Positions 46,405 to 55,304 of a DNA stretch of 64,000 nucleotides are shown piece after piece (positions within the stretch are counted from its first letter, which is position 1; every line of letters begins with the position of its first letter). Made by a program: the position numbers and the translations under genes. The notes below the pieces were generated by a model. That model was given only the letters and a program-made list of their open reading frames with translations, searched no databases and had not been told where the DNA came from. This DNA is from Nitrospinaceae bacterium (GTDB lineage: Bacteria > Nitrospinota > Nitrospinia > Nitrospinales > Nitrospinaceae): NCBI GenBank assembly GCA_029261535.1, contig JAJDBF010000078.1, positions 37,148 to 101,147 of the forward strand, given 5' to 3'.

Positions 46405-47487
46405 TCACTTTAACAACGGCGCATACTTTTTATTACCGTTGGCTGTCGCCAGTGAAGCAACGGTTTGGCCCTCGGCGGTTTTGTCGGCACTATCCGCGCC
46501 CATGCCAAGCAGGGCACTGATGATCTCGCCGTTGCCTGGTCTTGTGACGGCCCACATCAACGGTGTCATGCCGTCCACGTTTCGCGCATTCACATCGGCT
46601 TTGAATTCCAGCAGATGCTGAACACTTTTAGCTCGCCCTCCCCTTCCAGCAATCATCAACGCAGTATTGCCTTCGGCATCTTTCTGATCCGGGTCGACTT
46701 TTTTCTCCAGCAATAACTTCACCATGTCATGCTGACCATGCGCTACGGCTTCCATCAGCGGTGTCCAGCCGAATCGTGATGGCGCGTCGAGCTTGATCCC
46801 CTCCACCGCCACTAAAATATCAAAAGCTTTGGTGTTGCCTTCGCGCACGACCACAAACAGCGGGGTCTGCCCTTTCTGCACGCGCCCGTTGGCATCGGCT
46901 CCCACCTCCAGTAAAAAGGACACTGCTTTGGGTCCACCGCTGGAGACGGCAAGAGACAGCGCGGTCTCGGTCATACTCGATTCATTCGGCGACGCGCCTT
47001 TTTCGATCAACCTCTGCATAATAGCGATATTGCCCTGCGCGGCTGAAAGCATCAGCGGCGTTTCTCCGGCATCATTTCTGGCGTTAAACGGATAGCCCCT
47101 GGCAAGCAAAAGGTCCACGATCTCCACATGGCCTTCAAAAATTGCGTGGGAAAACATTTCCGCCTGATAACGCTCCCGTCGGCGCGGGTTGTTTAGCTGG
47201 GCCAGCGACTTGTCGTATTTTGCCAGGTTGGCTTGCACCTCATTGATCCAGCGGACGATCTCATCCGGGTCTTCATCCATGAGAATATCCTGGCCATCTT
47301 CCATTTGGAGCTTGAACATATCCCGATTGTGGGCCACCCCCTGCTCCCACACAGGGTCGCCCGTCACGTTCCCGGATTTAGCCCCAACTTGGTCGATATT
47401 AATATTTGCGGCCCGGATAGCCTGCGGAGCCAAAATCAGACAACCCGCCCAAACCACCAGCTTTAAAAGAGTTACATAACCAGACAC
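46405..47487 (-). CDS. Exported ankyrin-repeat protein
   Basis: 360 residues with a signal peptide (about 1-26, ends IRA) and six to seven ankyrin repeats from about residue 105 to 350 (e.g. NDAGETPLMLSAAQGNIAIMQRLIEKGA, FGWTPLMEAVAHGQHDMVKLLLEK, VDGMTPLMWAVTRPGNGEI). A protein-interaction module in the periplasm; partner unknown. The preceding segment (30-105) is polar and helical. Convergent with the SGNH gene, 7 bases apart. Confidence 0.85.
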   Translation of the reverse strand: MSGYVTLLKLVVWAGCLILAPQAIRAANINIDQVGAKSGNVTGDPVWEQGVAHNRDMFKLQMEDGQDILMDEDPDEIVRWINEVQANLAKYDKSLAQLNNPRRRERYQAEMFSHAIFEGHVEIVDLLLARGYPFNARNDAGETPLMLSAAQGNIAIMQRLIEKGASPNESSMTETALSLAVSSGGPKAVSFLLEVGADANGRVQKGQTPLFVVVREGNTKAFDILVAVEGIKLDAPSRFGWTPLMEAVAHGQHDMVKLLLEKKVDPDQKDAEGNTALMIAGRGGRAKSVQHLLEFKADVNARNVDGMTPLMWAVTRPGNGEIISALLGMGADSADKTAEGQTVASLATANGNKKYAPLLK

Positions 47488-47592
47488 GTTCTATCCTCTT
47501 GGAATGATTAAAATTTATTAATGCAGGTTTAACGAAGGATTAATACTCGAATCCTATTATATACCCGTAGCCTCGAATTGAGGGTCGCTTAA

Positions 47593-47706
47593 ATGAGCGG
47601 ACCCAGAGAGGGTCGCGGCGCAAAAAAGTCCAGGAACTTGAGCCGCGTCATCAGACACCCGGTCGGCATCAATGCAATACCGACCACCTCACAGGATGGA
47701 GGTTGA
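47593..47706 (+). CDS. Possible 37-aa basic leader peptide
   Basis: ATG 47593 to TGA 47704-47706. GAGGG lies about 9 bases upstream. The product is basic (REGRGAKKSRNLSRVIRH). The stop touches the ATG of the next small gene (TGATATG) so the two would be coupled. It may be chance; no homology recognised. Confidence 0.25.
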   Translation: MSGPREGRGAKKSRNLSRVIRHPVGINAIPTTSQDGG

Positions 47707-47707
47707 T

Positions 47708-47908
47708 ATGTTTTTCCCGGTGAAAATTTTCAAATCAAACGGCAAAATGAAAAAATTGATTCCAAGCGAGAAGTTGAGTGAGCGTTATTGGAATGAGTTT
47801 AATGAGGCCGTCCGAACCAATATACAAATCAATCCCAGAGGGCGCCGCCCAAAAAAGGAAGACATTTACGTGCCCACGTACGATCAGTCGATGTTCTCCG
47901 AAGACTAG
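47708..47908 (+). CDS. Small hypothetical protein (66 aa)
   Basis: ATG 47708 with TGGAGG at 47697-47702, a strong ribosome site. Product MFFPVKIFKSNGKMKKLIPS and then a basic patch NPRGRRPKKEDIY, soluble and without a signal peptide. Function unknown. It lies between the ankyrin gene (divergent) and repeat copy C. Confidence 0.6.
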   Translation: MFFPVKIFKSNGKMKKLIPSEKLSERYWNEFNEAVRTNIQINPRGRRPKKEDIYVPTYDQSMFSED

Positions 47909-47940
47909 GAGCGTCCATTCGTTTTCCCCGCCAGGGACAT

Positions 47941-48040
47941 TAAGGGACCTTTGATAATTCGGAATTTTTTGTTCCGGCAACTCGCATCCCTTGTTTCACA
48001 AAAGATGCTCGTGGTCAGACGCAATTATTAAAAGTACCCT
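47941..48040 (+). repeat. Copy C of the dispersed ~100-bp structured element
   Basis: TAAGGGACCTTTGATAATTC at the left and GCAATTATTAAAAGTACCCT at the right form terminal inverted repeats. The core GGAATTTTTTGTTCCGGCAA is shared with copy B. The central hairpin is GCATC..TTGT/ACAA..GATGC (47984-48008), again different in sequence from copies A and B. Confidence 0.7.
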
Positions 48041-48056
48041 GTAGTTGATCTCCAGT

Positions 48057-48097
48057 AAGGGGCTAAGTTGCAAGCCCCTTCCCTAACCGGGAAGGGG
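48057..48097 (+). promoter_or_regulatory. Two mutually exclusive hairpins, candidate attenuator upstream of the receptor operon
   Basis: Hairpin 1: AAGGGGCT 48057-48064 with AGCCCCTT 48073-48080. Hairpin 2: CCCCTTCCC 48075-48083 with GGGAAGGGG 48089-48097, a perfect 9-bp stem with a 5-base loop. They share 48075-48080 and cannot form together. Neither is followed by a clear T-run. Confidence 0.4.
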
Positions 48098-48556
48098 TAC
48101 CCCGCCTACTTCCCCACCTTCTTCACACTTTTTCTCCGCATTTTTTTCCGCAACCAACTTGACAAGATTCACAGCCTATGGAATCCTCTTCTACAGTTCC
48201 AATTCCATCACCACCCCAAAACTGATTCCGAAGCGGGCAAAATCATTTTAAAATCATCACCTTCATTCAAGTGGACTGTCACATCCCATCAGGCTTGGGC
48301 CATTACGATTGCCCTGTGTTTTGGATTGATGACACTGTTCTCTCCGGTCCTGCACAATCACGATTGGGATCCGTTTCATGCCGAATCCGATTGCGCTCCG
48401 TGTAACTGGTCCCAATCCAATGTCAGTCTTGAAGTACAGCCGCCCGACACCACGATTGACTCCCGCATTATCGCTTGGGAACTCCCTGTCTCCAGGACGG
48501 TTCCTGCCAGATTTTTACAGACCCGCAATAGCCGCAGTCCTCCTTCATTCTGTTGA
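48068..48556 (+). CDS. Probable small membrane/exported protein next to the TonB receptor
   Basis: An open frame of up to 162 residues, starting TTG, whose C-terminal half looks genuine. It has one membrane helix (AWAITIALCFGLMTLFS), then HNHDWDPFHAESDCAPCNW, a His/Cys-rich motif like small metal-related proteins (DUF2946-like) found beside TonB-dependent receptors. The N-terminal part overlaps the hairpin region and may not be translated, so the real start is uncertain. Located about 110 bases before the receptor gene. Confidence 0.4.
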   Translation: MQAPSLTGKGYPAYFPTFFTLFLRIFFRNQLDKIHSLWNPLLQFQFHHHPKTDSEAGKIILKSSPSFKWTVTSHQAWAITIALCFGLMTLFSPVLHNHDWDPFHAESDCAPCNWSQSNVSLEVQPPDTTIDSRIIAWELPVSRTVPARFLQTRNSRSPPSFC

Positions 48557-48672
48557 ATTCCAATTTAATTTCCTGTTTTCATTAACATTTCCGGCGTTAT
48601 CCGGGGTTTAACACGCCCGGAGTCCATTGCTGGGCTCTTGTGTGCGTCGGAATACTTTCAACGGAATGGATA

Positions 48673-50730
48673 ATGCAACCCTATATCACCTTATTTGTAT
48701 GTATGGGCTTTGCCCTATTGACCACTCCTGTTTCGGCAGGGGAAAAACACAGAGAGTCGGAAAGTCCAAAAAAGCATTTTACAATTCATCTTGATGAGCT
48801 TGTTGTATCCACCCCAATGGAAGAGACCATCTCCAGTTCTGCCAAACCAGTGGAAGTCCTGCATGATGAAGAGTTACGGTTGAAAGCAGCCTCCACGATT
48901 GGTGAAACCCTGAAATTAGAACTCGGTGTTCAAGGACAATCATTTGGGCCGGGTGTCGGCCTACCGGTAATCCGCGGGCAAAGCGGCCCGCGAGTGAGGG
49001 TATTGAGCAACGGACTTGGCGCAAACGATGCGTCCCAGGCCAGCCCGGACCACGCATCTACGGTGAATCCATTAATGGCCGACCGAATAGAGGTTTTGCG
49101 CGGTCCGGCAACGCTTCTTTATGGTAGTGGAGCGATTGGTGGCGTGGTCAATGTCATCGATAGCCGAATTCCTCAATTGATCCCGGAAAAACTGATCACG
49201 GGTGCTTTCGAGCAAAAGTTCAATTCCGTATCCAATGAAACTTCCACAGCACTGAAAATGGAAGGTGGAAAAAATCATTTAGCCTACCACTTTGATGGGT
49301 TTTACCGTAGTAACAGCAATGTCGACATCGGAGGCTTGGCAATAGATGCCGCACGTGGCCAGGTAAGTGAGCCTGGTTTAATGGTTACACAGAATACTGA
49401 TGGTTTTCTTGACAACAGTTCTTCCGAAGCCAGAGGCGGGTCGGCCGGGTTTTCCCTGGTGGGAGATGCCGGGTTTGTTGGTATTTCTGGCAACCTGCTC
49501 AATAACGTATATGGCATACCACCGGATGGTACTGACGATGGCGAACGGGTTCGCGTAAAACTGGAACAAAACAAGTTCGACTTTAAGAGCGAACTGTTCG
49601 ATCCGGTCAGCTTCCTCGAAGCAATAAGAACGAGCTTGAGCTTTACTGATTACGAACACCGGGAAACGGTCATGGACGAAACAGAAGCTTTGTTTCGCAA
49701 CGATACTTATGAAGGCCGTCTGGAAATTCCTCACCAACCCTTAGTCGGCTTTACAGGAGTAATAGGGTTACAAACCATTTCCAGAAAATTTTCAGCACTC
49801 GCTGTCGAAGACAACATTTTTCTGGTACCGCCTACACAGACAAACAGCTACGGTGTTTTTGGTCAGGAATCAATTGATATTGGCCCGGTCAATGTGAAGG
49901 CAGGGGTAAGGGTGGAGCGCACTACGCTGGATCCAACTGGTGCTGGTAATCAGTATCGCAGTTTTACCCCGGTCAGTGCCTCCGTTTCCGGAATGTGGAA
50001 TGCAACCGAGCAACATCGATTTACAACCGCTTTCACCCGTTCTCAGAGGGCACCTCAGGTTCAGGAATTATTCTTCCGCGGATTTCACGAAGCGACCCGG
50101 GCTTTTGAGAGAGGCAACCCAGACCTGACGGTTGAAACCTCTAACAACTTTGATTTTGGATACAAATTTGTCTCAGACTGGGTGGTCGCCGAGGTTGATC
50201 TATTCTATAATCTGATTGACGATTACATTTTTCTGCAACGGACAGGAGCTATCGTCGACGATGCCCCGGAAGTGTTGGCCCAACAGACCCAGGCGTACTT
50301 CCTGGGTTATGAAGCTCGACTGATTTTTCCACTAATGGACAACCATGACCATGGATCAATTGACTTGACCTTGTTTAGTGATTTTACCCGTGGTCGCCTG
50401 AGTAACAGCGGCGATGTTCCTCTACAACCACCTCTTCGATGGGGGTTCCAGGTGGACCATGCGTTGGGAGAATGGAATACCAACCTGAGGCTTACACGAG
50501 GAGAGACACAGAACAACCCTGGGATTAATGAGGCTAATACGCCGTCTTATGTTCTGCTGAACCTGGCGACGCATTACCATCTGCTTGATCTGTACGGAAC
50601 AGATGTTCTGCTGTTTGCGAAGGGAAACAACCTCCTGAACCAGACTATACGTAGCTCAACATCCTTCCTTCGGAACTTTTCGCCAGAACCTGGCATAGGG
50701 GCCGAACTTGGTGTTCGCGTTAACTTTTGA
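48673..50730 (+). CDS. TonB-dependent outer-membrane receptor, ZnuD-like
   Basis: 685 residues. Signal peptide 1-22 (ends VSA), then a plug domain (about 45-165) with LDELVVSTPMEE, GLPVIRGQSGPRVRVL and SPDHASTVNPLMADRIEVLRGPATLLYGSGAIGGVVNVID, wording typical of the ZnuD group of receptors. The 22-strand barrel continues to an aromatic end (GAELGVRVNF). Probably imports zinc or another metal or chelate; corrinoid import is the alternative, given the cob genes, but they are far away. ATG 48673 is preferred to an earlier in-frame start because the signal peptide begins there. Confidence 0.88.
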   Translation: MQPYITLFVCMGFALLTTPVSAGEKHRESESPKKHFTIHLDELVVSTPMEETISSSAKPVEVLHDEELRLKAASTIGETLKLELGVQGQSFGPGVGLPVIRGQSGPRVRVLSNGLGANDASQASPDHASTVNPLMADRIEVLRGPATLLYGSGAIGGVVNVIDSRIPQLIPEKLITGAFEQKFNSVSNETSTALKMEGGKNHLAYHFDGFYRSNSNVDIGGLAIDAARGQVSEPGLMVTQNTDGFLDNSSSEARGGSAGFSLVGDAGFVGISGNLLNNVYGIPPDGTDDGERVRVKLEQNKFDFKSELFDPVSFLEAIRTSLSFTDYEHRETVMDETEALFRNDTYEGRLEIPHQPLVGFTGVIGLQTISRKFSALAVEDNIFLVPPTQTNSYGVFGQESIDIGPVNVKAGVRVERTTLDPTGAGNQYRSFTPVSASVSGMWNATEQHRFTTAFTRSQRAPQVQELFFRGFHEATRAFERGNPDLTVETSNNFDFGYKFVSDWVVAEVDLFYNLIDDYIFLQRTGAIVDDAPEVLAQQTQAYFLGYEARLIFPLMDNHDHGSIDLTLFSDFTRGRLSNSGDVPLQPPLRWGFQVDHALGEWNTNLRLTRGETQNNPGINEANTPSYVLLNLATHYHLLDLYGTDVLLFAKGNNLLNQTIRSSTSFLRNFSPEPGIGAELGVRVNF

Positions 50731-50754
50731 TTCTTTTATTTTGAGAAAAAAAAT

Positions 50755-50791
50755 ATATGGCAGTTGGCGGATAAACAGCCAACTGCCATAT
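50755..50791. terminator. Strong terminator between convergent receptor and VOC genes
   Basis: Perfect 14-base inverted repeat, ATATGGCAGTTGGC and its complement, around a 9-base loop (50769-50777). An A-run on the left gives ATTTTTTTT after the hairpin on the minus strand, so it chiefly terminates the VOC gene; the receptor transcript meets the same stem. Confidence 0.8.
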
Positions 50792-50796
50792 TCAAA

Positions 50797-51249
50797 TCAA
50801 CCGGTCATGCTTTTCATAGCTTCCTGCATTTCTTCCGGCGAAACGTCGCGAACATGTTCAGCGATAGTCCATTCAAGACCCGAACAATCAGTTAATGTCC
50901 CCATCTTATCTCCCCAAAACATATCCTCAATTTCCTTCTTTACTGTCATACCGGCCTCTTTGGCTTTGTTGAAGGCAACCTCAATATCTTCCACATAGAT
51001 ATAGAAAGATACTGGAGACCCGCCAAAAGATTTTGCAGACTTTCCGCCATAGTCGGGACAAGGTGCTCCCATCATCATGCGGGAATTCCCGATCTGGATC
51101 TCAGCATACATGATATTGCCGTCCGGGGTAGCGAAGCGCATTTTTTCTTCTGCCCCTAGGGCTTTTCCATAAAATTCAATTGCTTTGGCGGGATCATCGA
51201 CTACTACATACGGGGTAACTGATGTAAAACCCTTTGGAATTTTGGACAT
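50797..51249 (-). CDS. VOC-family protein (glyoxalase/PhnB-like)
   Basis: 150 residues, two beta-alpha-beta-beta-beta modules of the vicinal oxygen chelate fold: VTPYVVVDDPAKAIEFYGKALGAEE, MYAEIQIGNSRMMMG, VSFYIYVEDIEVAFNKAKEAGM and WGDKMGTLTDCSGLEWTIAEH. Close to the PhnB/YdcJ-like group, whose substrates are mostly unknown. Divergent from the WYL regulator, a frequent pairing, so it is probably its target. Confidence 0.85.
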   Translation of the reverse strand: MSKIPKGFTSVTPYVVVDDPAKAIEFYGKALGAEEKMRFATPDGNIMYAEIQIGNSRMMMGAPCPDYGGKSAKSFGGSPVSFYIYVEDIEVAFNKAKEAGMTVKKEIEDMFWGDKMGTLTDCSGLEWTIAEHVRDVSPEEMQEAMKSMTG

Positions 51250-51317
51250 TAGTATCTCCTGATAAAATTTGTTATTGCTTAGTCAGTTATCGACAACCCT
51301 AATTTCTCATACTCTTA

Positions 51318-51346
51318 CTGACAGCGTATTGTCAGCAGGGTGTCAG
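51318..51346. promoter_or_regulatory. Candidate operator in the VOC/WYL divergent region
   Basis: CTGACA (51318-51323) and TGTCAG (51330-51335) form a symmetric site around GCGTAT. A third half-site TGTCAG (51341-51346) follows exactly 11 bases after the second, one helical turn. It lies 31-59 bases before the WYL regulator start; autoregulation is plausible. Confidence 0.5.
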
Positions 51347-51376
51347 TACCTTATTATGGTTGGGAGAGGAGGTTTT

Positions 51377-52054
51377 ATGCGCCGGGCAGACAGGTTGTTT
51401 CGTATTGTGGAATATCTAAAGGCCAGAGCACGGGTCGTCACCGCCAGTTCCATCGCCGAAGCAATGGAGGTAAGTGTCCGCACTATTTATCGAGATATAT
51501 CAGACTTGGAAACATCAGGCGTTCCCATTTTGGGCGAGGCGGGAGTTGGTTATATGCTCGATAAGGACTATGTTGTCCGTCCTCTGATGTTTGATGTGGA
51601 AGAACTCGATGCCCTGATGCTCGGAGCGCAGATGGTGGAAAGCTGGGGGGACCCTGCCCTGGCAAAAGCGGCAAGACAGGCGGTGGATAAAATCACTTCT
51701 GTGCTACCGGATCAACTGCGGAAAGAAATAGAAAAAACCTTCCTGTTCTCTATTCCCACTCAGTCGAGCCCAGTGACCTCCATCGACTTCACTAAACTGC
51801 GGCGAGCGATCCGTAGCAAACACAAAGTCGAGTTTAGTTATGTCCGGGAGGATGGTCAAAGCTCCACACGAAAGGTCAGACCACTTTGTATGGCTTTCTT
51901 CGGGCCGGTCTGGTTGCTCGCCGCCTGGTGCGAGTTGCGAGAAGACTTTCGAAATTTCCGCCTTGATAGAATCCAGAAAATGAAAATCACAGAAGACCTG
52001 TTTCGCGATGAAAAAGGAAAAAACCTGCAAGATTTCAAACAACAGATATGCTGA
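51377..52054 (+). CDS. HTH-WYL domain transcriptional regulator
   Basis: 225 residues. Winged helix at 1-60 (RRADRLFRIVEYLKARARVVTASSIAEAMEVSVRTIYRDISDLETSGVPI), typical of DeoR/YafY-type regulators; then a WYL domain (about 135-210; VEFSYVREDGQSSTRKVRP, WLLAAWCELREDFRNFRLDRI), thought to sense ligands. GAGAGGAGG directly before ATG 51377 decides the start over a longer frame. Divergent from the VOC gene. Confidence 0.9.
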   Translation: MRRADRLFRIVEYLKARARVVTASSIAEAMEVSVRTIYRDISDLETSGVPILGEAGVGYMLDKDYVVRPLMFDVEELDALMLGAQMVESWGDPALAKAARQAVDKITSVLPDQLRKEIEKTFLFSIPTQSSPVTSIDFTKLRRAIRSKHKVEFSYVREDGQSSTRKVRPLCMAFFGPVWLLAAWCELREDFRNFRLDRIQKMKITEDLFRDEKGKNLQDFKQQIC

Positions 52055-52089
52055 TTCCCATTTATACTTCTATAGACTTCAAAGTCACT

Positions 52090-52515
52090 TCATGGAGTCG
52101 CATCCTTCTTCAACTTCTCGACAAACGCTTCTCTTTCCTTGCGCAGTTTTTCCTTGAAGGCTTCCACGCCGCCGTGTTTCTTATCGTAGCGTTTTCGAAT
52201 TTGATCCACACTGCGCACCTTGTCGGCTTGCTCCCCTAGCAGGCACATCCCTTTCCGGTCACAGGCCCAGATCGGCAAATCCTTTTCAACCTGACCGCGC
52301 AAGTCTTCCGGGATATTTTTATTATGCGGCAGGTTGGCGTAGTTGGCATCATGCCTCTCTTCGATCCGATCCAGTTCCTTCACCAAATCCTCGATATGTT
52401 CACCATCCCACTCGCCCAGGGTGTCATCACCATCGGCAGATTGGATTCGGTTCAGCAGTTTCGGATCGATTTCCACCTTGTCCAGCGAAAACCGTCTCGT
52501 CGGGTTCGTCGACAT
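52090..52515 (-). CDS. Hypothetical soluble protein
   Basis: 141 residues, highly charged, no signal peptide or membrane segment. It contains a paired Cys in WACDRKGMCLLGEQ and a long C-terminal basic/acidic helix (YDKKHGGVEAFKEKLRKEREAFVEKLKK). No family recognised. It lies next to repeat copy D and is transcribed away from cheB. Confidence 0.6.
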   Translation of the reverse strand: MSTNPTRRFSLDKVEIDPKLLNRIQSADGDDTLGEWDGEHIEDLVKELDRIEERHDANYANLPHNKNIPEDLRGQVEKDLPIWACDRKGMCLLGEQADKVRSVDQIRKRYDKKHGGVEAFKEKLRKEREAFVEKLKKDATP

Positions 52516-52549
52516 TTTATTATTCCTTCTATCTATCAGGTTATCTAAA

Positions 52550-52640
52550 AAGAAACCTCGAATGATTCAAAGTTTTCGTGCCTGAGCCAACACTTGAAGG
52601 TCGGTTGTCGCACTTTCCTTAAGTGTGGGCCTTGTATCCA
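52550..52640 (+). repeat. Partial/degenerate copy D of the dispersed structured element
   Basis: AAGAAACCTCGAATGATTCAAAGTTTTC resembles the left end and core of the family. A stem CAACACTT/AAGTGTGG follows at the expected distance, with a much longer loop. The right end is not recognisable. Confidence 0.4.
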
Positions 52641-52788
52641 ACAATACCTTATCATATCTTCATCCACCCGGAAAACCCGGACAACATACCGGAATACCCT
52701 CTATAGTTCATTGAAAAATAAGCTTAAATCAAGGAAATGTGTTACCTTATGCTGATAATCAATCCCAAAATTCCGAGTGAGTTACCGA

Positions 52789-53784
52789 ATGGCCTCGTGT
52801 CGCGTTCTTATTGTTGAAGACAGCGTTGTTGCTCAACAAATGCTTACGGAAATGATTGAATCGGATCCCGAGTTGCAAGTTGTCGGGGTGGCATCCAATG
52901 GCAGGGAGGGTGTCGAAAAAACCCTCGAGCTGAAGCCGGATCTGGTCACCATGGATTTGATGATGCCGGTGATGAGCGGTCAGGAAGCCATTGATGAAAT
53001 CATGCAACGTTGCGCCCGCCCGATCCTGGTCATTTCCAGCAACAACGATTCCAAAGTGGCATTTGATGCCTGCTCTCGTGGCGCACTTGATGTCTTCCCC
53101 AAGGACGATCTGGACCCGGAAAAATGCGAAAAGTTGACGCGCAAAATCAAACTGCTGTCGAAGGTAAAAGTCATTGGGCACATCCGGCCCAAGACCATTG
53201 TCAAACCGATCGCTACTGAAAATCACCGGGAAGCAAAAGTCATCGCCATCGCCTGTTCCACTGGTGGCCCCAAGGCTCTGTCACAGATGCTCCCTCATCT
53301 GCCGAAAAACTTTGCCCATCCGATTGTCGTGGCGCAACATATAGAGGACGGGTTCACCAGCGGTCTGGTGGAATGGCTGGATCAGGTGTGTCCGCAAAAG
53401 CTGGAACTGGGCCGAAGCGGCACCAAGCTTGCCCCCAATACCATTTACATTGCGCCTTCGGAACAAAACATGAAGGTTAGTATGAGTGGCACACTTGAAT
53501 TTGAAAAGCGGCAGGAGGGTGACCGCTATTCACCTAACTGCGATGTTCTGTTGAATTCCGTGGCTCAGGCTTATGGGCCCAAAAGTGTTGGTGTCATCCT
53601 GACCGGCATGGCCACAGACGGGGTTGACGGCATGCGGCAAATTCGCGAAAAAGGCGGGCAGACCATTGCCCAGGACGAAACCACCAGTGTGGTCTACGGG
53701 ATGAACCGAAAAGCGATTGAATCGGGTTATATCGGCAAGGTCCTTCCCATCGAAGAAATTGGTCGGTACCTTGCGGGACTTTAA
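52789..53784 (+). CDS. cheB: CheB protein-glutamate methylesterase
   Basis: 331 residues. N-terminal receiver with phosphoacceptor Asp56 (TMDLMMPVMSG) and acidic E10/D11; C-terminal methylesterase with Ser157 (ACSTGGP), His184 (AQHIEDGF) and Asp277 (MATDGVDGM), spacing as in E. coli (164/190/286). It demethylates and deamidates the MCP. GTG at 52777 is an alternative start, four residues earlier. First gene of the chemosensory operon ending at the haem MCP. Confidence 0.93.
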   Translation: MASCRVLIVEDSVVAQQMLTEMIESDPELQVVGVASNGREGVEKTLELKPDLVTMDLMMPVMSGQEAIDEIMQRCARPILVISSNNDSKVAFDACSRGALDVFPKDDLDPEKCEKLTRKIKLLSKVKVIGHIRPKTIVKPIATENHREAKVIAIACSTGGPKALSQMLPHLPKNFAHPIVVAQHIEDGFTSGLVEWLDQVCPQKLELGRSGTKLAPNTIYIAPSEQNMKVSMSGTLEFEKRQEGDRYSPNCDVLLNSVAQAYGPKSVGVILTGMATDGVDGMRQIREKGGQTIAQDETTSVVYGMNRKAIESGYIGKVLPIEEIGRYLAGL

Positions 53785-53834
53785 CTTATGGGCGTAGCCC
53801 GGCGTTTTTGAATTTGAAAACCTTGGTGTGTACT

Positions 53835-55289
53835 ATGGACCTCCAAATTTTTCAGGACAGTATTCGTCAGCGATTTAAACTCGACTTCAAACCAGATTTT
53901 TTTCGCTTCCTCGGTGATGCGGTCGAAGCCAGAATCCGCGCGACTGAAAAAGATGGGCTGGACCACTATTTACAAATTTTCAAAAGTGATCCCGAAGAGA
54001 TATCACACCTGGTTAACTTACTGACTAATAATGAAACCTATTTCTTCCGCGAGAATCCGCATTACCGCCTGCTCACCCAACGCCTCATTCCTGAACTGTT
54101 GAAGAATCGTTCCTACATTAGCGAACCCATCAAAATTATCAGTGCCGGTTGTTCCAGCGGAGAGGAACCCTATTCCCTGGTGCTGGCACTGGTTGAAGTT
54201 TTTGGCGAAGGCGTGACGGACCAGATAGAAGTAATCGGGCTGGACATCGACCACGACGTCCTGCACAAGGCCAGCATGGCTGTTTTTGGAACCTATTCGT
54301 TCCGTGGCATGGACGCTGATTTCAGGAATACCTACTTCAATCAATTCGCCGGAAACCGGTCTGTCCTGAAAGAATCCATTCGGCAACATGTCAAATTCAT
54401 CCAGCACAATCTCGCAGACTGGCCCTATCCGGAACAAGCGCGGGGAGCGGACCTCATCTTTTATCGAAACGTATCCATTTATTATCAGATGAACACTCAG
54501 GATGCAATTTTCGAAAACCTGGCGCGCCTGCTGGCACCGGAGGGATTCCTGCTCACCGGCGCGGTTGAAGTGACCCATCATGACATCGGAAAACTCACCC
54601 TGAAAAAGGACAAGGCACTTTTTTATTTTTGCAAGGAGACAACGACCTCCGAACTGCCTGCGTTTTTATCGGACCGCTCTTTACCACCTGCCCCGGCTCA
54701 AGATCTGTCAAATAAAGCCGCGCAAAGTGAAACCAAAAATACCCCGATCCCCGCAACAAGTAAAACACCGGTCACCAGTGATGCCTTGACTCTGGAAGAG
54801 GTGCTGGCACTGGCCGAGGACGAACAATGGGAACTGGCCCTCAACAAAATCGACGAGCAGGTCACCCAACATCCGAATTCCCCGACAGCTTACAGTTTAA
54901 AAGCGTATCTCCTGCTACAACTGAATCGCGACCAGGAAACGGAACAGGTTTGCCAGCAGGCTCTTGAAAAAAACAGTTTGTTTCTCACGCCCTATCTCCT
55001 GCTTGGTCTGGCCTCGCAAAAAAACACAGATCATACCGAGGCGGTGCAGAGGTTGCGCAAGGCGATTTATCTCGATCCCTCCTGCTGGTTGGCGCATTTT
55101 CACCTGGCCGACAGTTACCGGGAAACGGGAGATACCGAAGCCGCCCGCAGAGAATATGGTGTCACCTTGAAGCTCCTGGAAAATTCTGGTCTGGACAATC
55201 ATGGATTGCCCTTTTACAGAAGTCATTATACCGCCGATCAGATGTCGGGAATCTGCCGCGATCAAATGAACAAATTGGCCTTGCTCTAA
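53835..55289 (+). CDS. cheR: CheR methyltransferase with C-terminal TPR region
   Basis: 484 residues. The helical N-domain plus SAM methyltransferase spans about 1-270 (NNETYFFRENPHYRLL, ISAGCSSGEEPYSLVLAL, GLDIDHDVLHKA, FYRNVSIYY). A Pro/Ser/Thr-rich linker (285-325) leads to tetratricopeptide repeats (about 335-465; NSPTAYSLKAYLLLQLNRDQETEQVCQQAL and the next). It methylates the receptor; the TPR probably mediates docking. ATG 53835 is chosen over an earlier TTG. Confidence 0.92.
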   Translation: MDLQIFQDSIRQRFKLDFKPDFFRFLGDAVEARIRATEKDGLDHYLQIFKSDPEEISHLVNLLTNNETYFFRENPHYRLLTQRLIPELLKNRSYISEPIKIISAGCSSGEEPYSLVLALVEVFGEGVTDQIEVIGLDIDHDVLHKASMAVFGTYSFRGMDADFRNTYFNQFAGNRSVLKESIRQHVKFIQHNLADWPYPEQARGADLIFYRNVSIYYQMNTQDAIFENLARLLAPEGFLLTGAVEVTHHDIGKLTLKKDKALFYFCKETTTSELPAFLSDRSLPPAPAQDLSNKAAQSETKNTPIPATSKTPVTSDALTLEEVLALAEDEQWELALNKIDEQVTQHPNSPTAYSLKAYLLLQLNRDQETEQVCQQALEKNSLFLTPYLLLGLASQKNTDHTEAVQRLRKAIYLDPSCWLAHFHLADSYRETGDTEAARREYGVTLKLLENSGLDNHGLPFYRSHYTADQMSGICRDQMNKLALL

Positions 55290-55304
55290 AGGAAATTTGC
55301 GAAC

